DNA of 11,331 nucleotides from UBA7702 sp051866595 (GTDB taxonomy: Bacteria > Bacillota > Dehalobacteriia > UBA7702), in contig JBJDXI010000085.1 of NCBI GenBank assembly GCA_051866595.1, forward strand, positions 1 through 11,331, given 5' to 3'. Below, piece by piece: positions 5,973-11,331 of the stretch. The notes under the pieces were generated by a model, which did not search any database, was not told where the DNA came from, and worked only from the letters and a program-made list of their open reading frames with translations. The translations under genes and the position numbers were made by a program. The first letter of the stretch is position 1. The number at the start of each line of letters is the position of its first letter.

Positions 5973-8045
5973 ATGATTCGCATTGCCATGGATACCGGCG
6001 GAACCTTCACAGATTTCACTTCCGCCGGTTCATTGGAAAAGGGCGGCTTCCGTCAGGAATTTGTGAAATATCCCACCAACCACGACGATCCCGCCAAAAG
6101 CATGATCGAAGGGCTGACTCTGCTGGCCGAAGCCTGGGGAACGGATCTCCGCTCCCTTCTCGCCGAGACCGAACAGATCACCCACGGCACCACCCTGGCG
6201 TTGAACGCCCTGCTGGAAAAGAACGGCGCGAAAACGGCGCTGTTCACCACCGAAGGCTTTCGGGACGCTCTGGAGATCCGCCGCTCTCAGCTGAAGGATC
6301 AGTGGGATCTCAGCGCGAAAATGCCTCCGGTGCTGGTCCCCCGTCGACTTCGCCTCGGCATTGCCCAGCGCATGGATTACAAAGGCGATGTCTTAAAAGA
6401 ACTGGATGAGGAAAGCGTTGTCAAAGCCTGTGTCCAATGCAGGGAATACGGCGTGCGTTCCATCGCCGTGTGCTACCTTTTTTCCTTCCTCAATCCGGAA
6501 CACGAACGGAAAACCGCGGAGATCATCCGCCGGGAACTTCCCGATGTTTTTGTGACCCTCTCTTCGGATGTGGCGCCGAAAATCCGCGAATACGAGCGAA
6601 CCTCCACCACGGTGATCAACGCCTATCTGGCGCCGATCCTCCGTGATTATTTGCGTTTATTGAAAGATCGCTTAAAGGACTACGGCTGGGAAAAACCGAT
6701 CCATATCATGATGAACAACGGCGGTCTCAGCGATACCGACGCCATGGAAAACTTCGCCGTCCGCACCCTCCTTTCGGGTCCCGCCGGCGGCGCCTGCGGC
6801 AACACGGCGTTGGGGAATCTCTGCGGCCGCGCCGATACGATCTTGGCCGATATGGGTGGCACCAGCTTTGACGTTCATGTTACGGATCACATGGGCAGAG
6901 AACTGATCCCCGGAGCGGAAATCGACGAATACCCCCTGTCCATCCCGATGTTGGATATTCATTCCATCGGCGCCGGCGGCGGCAGTATCGTCTCCGTGGA
7001 CGAAGGCGGCCGTCTCCTCGTGGGCCCGGCTTCGGCGGGTTCGGTACCGGGGCCGGTGTGCTACGGTCTCGGCGGTGAGGAGATCACCATTACCGACGCC
7101 CTCCTTCTCCTCGGCCTTATGGATGAGGAACATTTTTTAGGCGGTAAAATGAAGCTGGACAAAGAAACCGCGAAACAGCGAATGACGGAAAAAGTCGCTT
7201 CTCCTTTGGGGATCGAAGATCCCCAAACGGCGGCGAACATGATCTACCGTGTGGCTTCGGAAATGATGGCCGACGCCATCCGTCTCGTCACGGTGGCCAA
7301 AGGGCGGGATGTCCGCGATTACAGCCTGATCTCCGCCGGCGGCGCCTTCTCCCTTTTCGCCGCCAATATCATGAAAACACTGGGTATGAAAGAAGTGTTG
7401 TTCCCCGTGACTTCTCCGGTGTTCTGCGCCTGGGGAATGATGGGCGCCGCCCGCCGTTACGACTTCAGCAAGAGTTTCTTTATGGAACAGGGAAGTTTTG
7501 ACAAAACGGCCGTTTCGGCGCGGATCGGGGAAATGAAGGAACAGGGCAAGGCGGAGCTGAACCGCCTCGGCGTTGCCGATGAGGATCAGGTCTTTTCCGT
7601 CACCGCGGAAATGCGCTACATCGGCCAGCACCATGAAATTTCCGTGCCCTGGGACGACGCTTATCTCGACGATCCCGCTCAGCTTTCGGCGGCTTTCCAC
7701 CAAAAGCATCTGAGCATTTACGAATATAACGAACCGGATCGGGAATGGGAAATCATCCATTTCCATCTGGCCTGCGGTGAAAAGGAACCGCAGGTAACGC
7801 TGTTTTCCTTCCGTGAGGGGAGCGGAGAACCGGGGCGCGCCCTCGTTTCCGGTGAGCCCTTCGGCGAAAAAGGCGAAACGGAAGTGGCGGTCTACCACGA
7901 AAACGACCTCGGCCGGGAGCTTGCCGGCCCGGCTTTGATTCATTTTGATTTTACCTCGGTGCTGATTCCTTCGGGCTTTACCGCCAAAGTGGAAACCGAC
8001 GGCGTCTGTGTACTGCGGGAGAAAGGGGATGCGGATCATGACTGA
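5973..8045 (+). CDS. HyuA-like subunit, hydantoinase/oxoprolinase superfamily
   Basis: A 690-residue ATP-binding subunit of the hydantoinase A / 5-oxoprolinase / acetone carboxylase beta family. Motifs in order: D7TGGTFTD13 at the N terminus, HGTT (71-74) followed by NALLE, APKIREYERTSTTVINAYL (201-219), LLSGPAGG (266-273), ADMGGTSFDV (292-301) and SIGAGGGSI (331-339); these build the actin-like ATPase core. Such subunits phosphorylate a carbonyl or amide oxygen so that the partner can cleave or carboxylate it. Length is that of hydantoinase-type rather than human-type fused oxoprolinases. It starts 9 bases after the UbiD stop with only a weak ribosome site, suggesting translational coupling, and overlaps the HyuB-like gene by 8 bases. 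Substrate unknown. Confidence 0.92.
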   Translation: MIRIAMDTGGTFTDFTSAGSLEKGGFRQEFVKYPTNHDDPAKSMIEGLTLLAEAWGTDLRSLLAETEQITHGTTLALNALLEKNGAKTALFTTEGFRDALEIRRSQLKDQWDLSAKMPPVLVPRRLRLGIAQRMDYKGDVLKELDEESVVKACVQCREYGVRSIAVCYLFSFLNPEHERKTAEIIRRELPDVFVTLSSDVAPKIREYERTSTTVINAYLAPILRDYLRLLKDRLKDYGWEKPIHIMMNNGGLSDTDAMENFAVRTLLSGPAGGACGNTALGNLCGRADTILADMGGTSFDVHVTDHMGRELIPGAEIDEYPLSIPMLDIHSIGAGGGSIVSVDEGGRLLVGPASAGSVPGPVCYGLGGEEITITDALLLLGLMDEEHFLGGKMKLDKETAKQRMTEKVASPLGIEDPQTAANMIYRVASEMMADAIRLVTVAKGRDVRDYSLISAGGAFSLFAANIMKTLGMKEVLFPVTSPVFCAWGMMGAARRYDFSKSFFMEQGSFDKTAVSARIGEMKEQGKAELNRLGVADEDQVFSVTAEMRYIGQHHEISVPWDDAYLDDPAQLSAAFHQKHLSIYEYNEPDREWEIIHFHLACGEKEPQVTLFSFREGSGEPGRALVSGEPFGEKGETEVAVYHENDLGRELAGPALIHFDFTSVLIPSGFTAKVETDGVCVLREKGDADHD

Positions 8046-9771
8046 ATACAGTGAAGAGATTATCAACCGAACGATCATCGCCAACCGTCTGGATTCCATC
8101 ACCGGTGAAATGGGGCTGGCCCTGGAACACGCGGCTCATTCCCCCATCTTTGCCGAGGCCTGTGATTTCGCCTGTTGTATCTGTGACAAAGACGGAGAAC
8201 TCGTTTCCCAGCTCAGCGGGATTCCCATTCTGGCTACGGCGGGTTCCTTCAGCGTGAAATCCATTCTGCGCCGCTACGGCAGTGATATTCACGACGGCGA
8301 CGCTTTTATCATCAACGATCCTTACGACGGTGGCAACCATCTGCCGGACATTGGCATCATCACCCCGGTCTTTTACGGGGATAAGCTGATGTTTTTCTGC
8401 GTCAGCCGGGCCCATCACGGCGATATCGGCGGTTCCACCGCCGGGAGCTACAATCCCAAAGCCACGGAAATCTTTCAGGAGGGAATTCGTATCCCCCCGA
8501 CGCGGCTCATGTCCAAAGGAGAGCTGATCTCCGAGGTGATGGAGCTGATCCTCATCAACACCCGCAATCCTCAGATGTTGAAAAGCGACCTTTCCGCCCA
8601 GATGGGCGCCAACCGTCTGGCGGTGAAACGCATTGAGGAAATGGTGGAAACCTATTCTCCGGAAACGGTGGAAGCCGCGGTTTCTGCCTATCTGAAACAG
8701 ACCGAGGTTCTGACGAGAAAGCGCATCGCTGAAATTCCCGACGGCGTTTACCGCGCCGTGGAGTACATCGACGACGACGGATTTCAGGAAGAACCCGTAA
8801 AGATCGCCGTGGCGGTCAAAGTCAACGGCGACCGCGTTTTAGTGGATTTTGAGGGAACCGATCCCCAGGTGAAGGGATTTATCAATACCTCGGTGGTCAC
8901 GGCCACCACAGCCAGCGGCATCGCCTGCCTGTGGTTTTTAGGCAGCGACATCCCCCGGAACGGCGGCGCTTTTTCCTGTATCGAGGTGAACCTGCCCAAA
9001 GGCTCTCTGGTGAATCCTTACGAACCCGCGCCGATGACCCTTTGCACACTGACCCCGGCCAGTGAGATCATCGGCACCATCTTTCAGGCGCTGGACCAGG
9101 CCATTCCCGGTCGGATCTCCGCGGGCTACAGCCGTTACGCCGGCCCCTCCTATTATGGAACCGATCCGAGAAACGGCCGCTACTATGTGGGCTTTTCCTT
9201 CTGTTCCACCGGCAGCGGCGGCGCCATGAAGGGCAGCGACGGCAAATCCTATATGTCGGCCATGTCCAACTTCGGCGGCGTGAAAACGCCGGATATTGAA
9301 TCCAACGAAGTGCAGTACCCTCACATTACCCTCTACCATGAAATGGAAACCGATACCGCCGGCGCGGGACAGTACCGCGGCGGCGCGGGGATGCGCTACG
9401 CCTTTGAGCTTTACGATGAAGGCAGCCACATCGTCAATTTCGGCGACGGCATGAAATTCGCGCCCTACGGTCTGGCCGGCGGAAAAAAAGGCAGTCTGAA
9501 CAGAGGAACTTTCGTCCATCGCGGCGAATCTATCACATTAGCGAGTAAAGAAGCCCCCCGGGAAGTTGCCAAAGGCGACCGCGTCCTGCTTCATTCCAGC
9601 GGCGGCGGCGGTTGGGGCGATCCCCTGGACAGAGACTCGGAAAAGGTTTATGCCGATGTCCTCGATGAAATCATTACCCCCAAGACCGCGGAAGAGGTTT
9701 ACGGTGTGATCCTCACGGAAAGCGGCGTGGACGAAGAGGCCACGGCAAGGAATAGAGAGCAAATGCGATGA
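8038..9771 (+). CDS. HyuB-like subunit, hydantoinase B/oxoprolinase superfamily
   Basis: A 577-residue partner of the HyuA-like protein. The family core is clear: HSPIFAEACDFACCICDKDG (34-53), NDPYDGGNHLPDI (93-105), HHGDIGG (126-132), RGGAGMRY in the C-terminal half and a Gly-rich GGGGWGDP near the end. His101, Asp104 and His126 have the same spacing (3 and 22) as the metal-binding His/Asp/His of acetone carboxylase alpha as I recall it, so the active site looks intact. No acetone carboxylase gamma-like gene is present in the window. The start at 8038 is preferred over 8008 or 8029 because AAGGGG lies at good spacing and family similarity begins there. It overlaps the upstream gene by 8 bases and UbiX by 4 (ATGA). 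Confidence 0.92.
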   Translation: MTEYSEEIINRTIIANRLDSITGEMGLALEHAAHSPIFAEACDFACCICDKDGELVSQLSGIPILATAGSFSVKSILRRYGSDIHDGDAFIINDPYDGGNHLPDIGIITPVFYGDKLMFFCVSRAHHGDIGGSTAGSYNPKATEIFQEGIRIPPTRLMSKGELISEVMELILINTRNPQMLKSDLSAQMGANRLAVKRIEEMVETYSPETVEAAVSAYLKQTEVLTRKRIAEIPDGVYRAVEYIDDDGFQEEPVKIAVAVKVNGDRVLVDFEGTDPQVKGFINTSVVTATTASGIACLWFLGSDIPRNGGAFSCIEVNLPKGSLVNPYEPAPMTLCTLTPASEIIGTIFQALDQAIPGRISAGYSRYAGPSYYGTDPRNGRYYVGFSFCSTGSGGAMKGSDGKSYMSAMSNFGGVKTPDIESNEVQYPHITLYHEMETDTAGAGQYRGGAGMRYAFELYDEGSHIVNFGDGMKFAPYGLAGGKKGSLNRGTFVHRGESITLASKEAPREVAKGDRVLLHSSGGGGWGDPLDRDSEKVYADVLDEIITPKTAEEVYGVILTESGVDEEATARNREQMR

Positions 9772-10337
9772 AGATATTGTTATCCATCACCGGAGCGACC
9801 GGGGCGATCTACGGGATCCGCCTGCTGGAAGCGTTGAAAAATACGGAACATCATGTGAGCCTGATTTTAAGCCGCTGGGCGGAAACGACGATTTCCACGG
9901 AAACCGCCTATACGGCGGAGGAAGTGAAAGCGCTGGCCGACGCCGTTTACGATGAAGAAGATCTGGCGGCGGCGGTGTCCAGCGGTTCTTACGGCGTCGA
10001 CGCCACGATTATCGCCCCCTGTACCGTCAAAACATTGGCCGGGGTGGCCAACGGGTACAGCGATAATCTCATCGTGCGCTGTGCCGATGTGGCGTTAAAG
10101 GAGCGGAAACCGCTGATTCTGATGGTGCGGGAAACGCCCCTTTCCCTGATTCATCTGCGGAATATGACCGCGGTGACCGAAGCCGGAGGCATCATCGTCC
10201 CGCCGGTACCGGCCTTTTATCATCAGCCGGAATCCATCGATGATATTGTGAATCAGAGCGTCGGTAAGGTGCTGGATCTGCTGAAAATTCCCCATGACCT
10301 CTTCCGCCGCTGGGAGGGAGAACCTCATGATCATTAA
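9768..10337 (+). CDS. ubiX: UbiX flavin prenyltransferase
   Basis: A 189-residue flavoprotein that joins a dimethylallyl group to FMN, making the prenylated FMN that UbiD enzymes need. Motifs: SITGATGAIYG (6-16) for FMN binding, SRW (35-37), SYG (74-76), APCTVKTLAGVANG (83-96), K111 in LKERKPL, R121-E122 in VRETPLS and Y151 in PPVPAFYHQPE. The spacing of K111, R121, E122 and Y151 equals that of K129, R139, E140 and Y169 in characterised UbiX; the later Arg185 position appears as Lys167. In gallate or phenolic acid operons the equivalent gene is called lpdB, bsdB or vdcB. It starts in an ATGA overlap with the HyuB stop and ends 11 bases into the next gene, so it is tightly coupled to the operon. 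Confidence 0.95.
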   Translation: MKILLSITGATGAIYGIRLLEALKNTEHHVSLILSRWAETTISTETAYTAEEVKALADAVYDEEDLAAAVSSGSYGVDATIIAPCTVKTLAGVANGYSDNLIVRCADVALKERKPLILMVRETPLSLIHLRNMTAVTEAGGIIVPPVPAFYHQPESIDDIVNQSVGKVLDLLKIPHDLFRRWEGEPHDH

Positions 10338-10680
10338 AAGCGGCGGGGGACGGACGGCCCTCACTTATGACCTGACCTTTCACGGCAAGGATCTGCGTGT
10401 GCATATCGACGGCGGCGTTTCCCATCTCGGCGCCGTCACCGCCGCCTTTGACGGAAAATGGGAAACCATGGTCTTTCCCGGGCATAAGGAGCATTTTCTG
10501 ACGGAACCTCTGGCGAAAGCCCTCGCTTCGGCGTTGGGCTGTTGCGTGGTGGTCACCGCCGGTGTGCATCTGGAAAGCATCACCGCCGAAGAGATCCGGG
10601 AAATTGTGGAAACCAATGAAAAAACGGCGGAGAAGATCCTCTCTTCGCTGAAGAAAGAAGAAATCAGAAATGAAGATTGA
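10327..10680 (+). CDS. LpdD-like prenylated-flavin chaperone domain protein
   Basis: A 117-residue soluble protein. The segments GGGRTALTYDLTFHGKDL (6-23), IDGGVSHLGAVTAA (27-40), FPGHKEHFLTEPLAKAL (50-66) and VVVTAGVHLESITAEEI (74-90) match my recollection of the LpdD-like family, the small third partner found beside UbiD and UbiX in tannate/gallate and phenolic acid decarboxylase loci. It is thought to help prenylated FMN reach or mature in the decarboxylase. The start at 10327 follows GGGAGG at about 10315-10320; an earlier in-frame ATG at 10294 has no such site and would extend far into UbiX. It overlaps UbiX and the following gene by 11 bases each. The C terminus is a charged helix, possibly coiled. 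Confidence 0.8.
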   Translation: MIIKSGGGRTALTYDLTFHGKDLRVHIDGGVSHLGAVTAAFDGKWETMVFPGHKEHFLTEPLAKALASALGCCVVVTAGVHLESITAEEIREIVETNEKTAEKILSSLKKEEIRNED

Positions 10681-11331
10681 TTATCAGAATAACGACTATG
10701 ATTTTCTTTTATCTTTTTACGGCATGAAAGAAGCCTTTCCGCTGGTGGAAACGGCGGAGGAAAACGGCGTTTTCCGGGCGCTGGAAGAAAATCGCCCTTT
10801 GGAAGAAATCAAAAAGCTCCTCTCCGGTGACGATACCGAAGCGGAGCTTCTACTGAACATTCTGGAAGAATGCGGCCTTGTCCTGCGGGGCAAAGGTTAT
10901 ATCTGCGCCGCCCCGGTGGCGGCAAAATACCTCTGTGACGGCTTTCTCTCGGAGGAAAAGGGGAGGGCCTTCACGGCGGAACGCTTTTCCGCTTTCGTTT
11001 TGGCGCTTTCCGGCGGACTCCGTGCCGGAAAATCCCTTGAAGCCTTGGCAAAAGCCGTGACGGAACGGTGTGCCGACCTCACCTTTGAAACCGAAGGCGA
11101 AGCCGATCTTTGGCTGACCGACGAAGTAACGGAAGATTTGCCGCCCCTTGGTGAAGGGGGCATCATTGCCTTTTTCGGTGCTTTTGAAGGTGATCTGTCT
11201 TTGGCTTCGGCGGTGGAGGCTTACGCGAAATATAAGAAAAAAGGTGCTTCCGGTCTCCTGCGCCGTGAAGATGTGACGGAATTCTGCAAAAAGCAGGGGC
11301 TTACGGCGACGCCCCTTGTCACGGTGACCGA
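10670..11331 (+). CDS. O-methyltransferase-like protein, partial, SAM motif not seen
   Basis: An open frame of 220 codons that continues beyond the window. Residues 1-90 look like the winged-helix dimerisation domain of class I O-methyltransferases: DFLLSFYGMKEAFPLVETA, then GVFRALE, a LEEIKKLL helix, LLNILEECGLV and an ICAAPVAAKYL end. Residues 145-220 resemble the last part of a Rossmann methyltransferase (ADLWLTDEV, GGIIAFF, LLRREDVTEFCKKQGL). The Gly-rich SAM-binding motif I expected between them is not visible, and the linking part is too short for a complete fold. It may be a degenerate, non-catalytic or rewired relative; the true C terminus is not in the window. The start overlaps the LpdD-like gene by 11 bases, with only a weak A/G-rich ribosome site. 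Confidence 0.6.
   Translation, partial: MKIDYQNNDYDFLLSFYGMKEAFPLVETAEENGVFRALEENRPLEEIKKLLSGDDTEAELLLNILEECGLVLRGKGYICAAPVAAKYLCDGFLSEEKGRAFTAERFSAFVLALSGGLRAGKSLEALAKAVTERCADLTFETEGEADLWLTDEVTEDLPPLGEGGIIAFFGAFEGDLSLASAVEAYAKYKKKGASGLLRREDVTEFCKKQGLTATPLVTVT

Noticed and set aside
5973..9771. Acetone or acetophenone carboxylase identity for the HyuA/HyuB pair
   Set aside because: Superfamily membership is clear, but no gamma-like subunit is present and the HyuB length fits hydantoinase-type subunits; the substrate cannot be named.
1..11331. Insertion sequences, CRISPR arrays, tRNA or rRNA genes, prophage elements
   Set aside because: No transposase, integrase, regularly spaced repeat, cloverleaf or rRNA signature was seen on either strand.

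Overview
The window looks like a chromosomal segment of an anaerobic member of the Bacillota (Firmicutes). Evidence: strong Shine-Dalgarno sites, sigma-A type promoters with consensus boxes, intrinsic terminators with T-tracts, a DUF6472-type small protein, and a cobalamin riboswitch followed by a group II ECF transporter. The exact class (Clostridia or Negativicutes) cannot be decided from the sequence alone.

Layout. (1) Positions 1-1018: a terminator for a gene left of the window, then a two-gene minus-strand unit (241-aa hypothetical protein and a 59-aa Cys-rich DUF6472-like protein) with its own promoter. (2) 1019-1395: a divergent gene for a GIY-YIG (UPF0213-type) protein, whose promoter abuts the minus-strand promoter. 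(3) 1396-1730: a 335-base non-coding leader with a perfect-consensus promoter, a cobalamin riboswitch aptamer and an intrinsic terminator. (4) 1731-11331: one long plus-strand operon that leaves the window on the right. It holds a fused double-ATPase ECF protein, an EcfT membrane protein, a YkoE-like S component, a UbiD-family decarboxylase, HyuA-like and HyuB-like subunits of the hydantoinase/oxoprolinase/acetone carboxylase superfamily, a UbiX flavin prenyltransferase, an LpdD-like prenylated-flavin chaperone, and the start of an O-methyltransferase-like protein. Most junctions overlap by 4-11 bases or have gaps under 10 bases; the only sizeable gap (107 bases, before the S component) holds a 6-codon mini-ORF and small hairpins.

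How the genes may work together. The riboswitch should shut the operon off when cobalamin is plentiful. The ECF module would import a small molecule. UbiX makes prenylated FMN for the UbiD decarboxylase, with the LpdD-like protein probably helping cofactor delivery, and the HyuA/HyuB pair would do an ATP-driven ring opening or carboxylation. The combination of B12 control, ECF uptake, UbiD/UbiX/LpdD chemistry and HyuAB matches no pathway I can name. It is the best candidate here for an undescribed system, possibly salvage or processing of a cobamide-related or B12-dependent heterocyclic or aromatic compound. The substrate is unknown.
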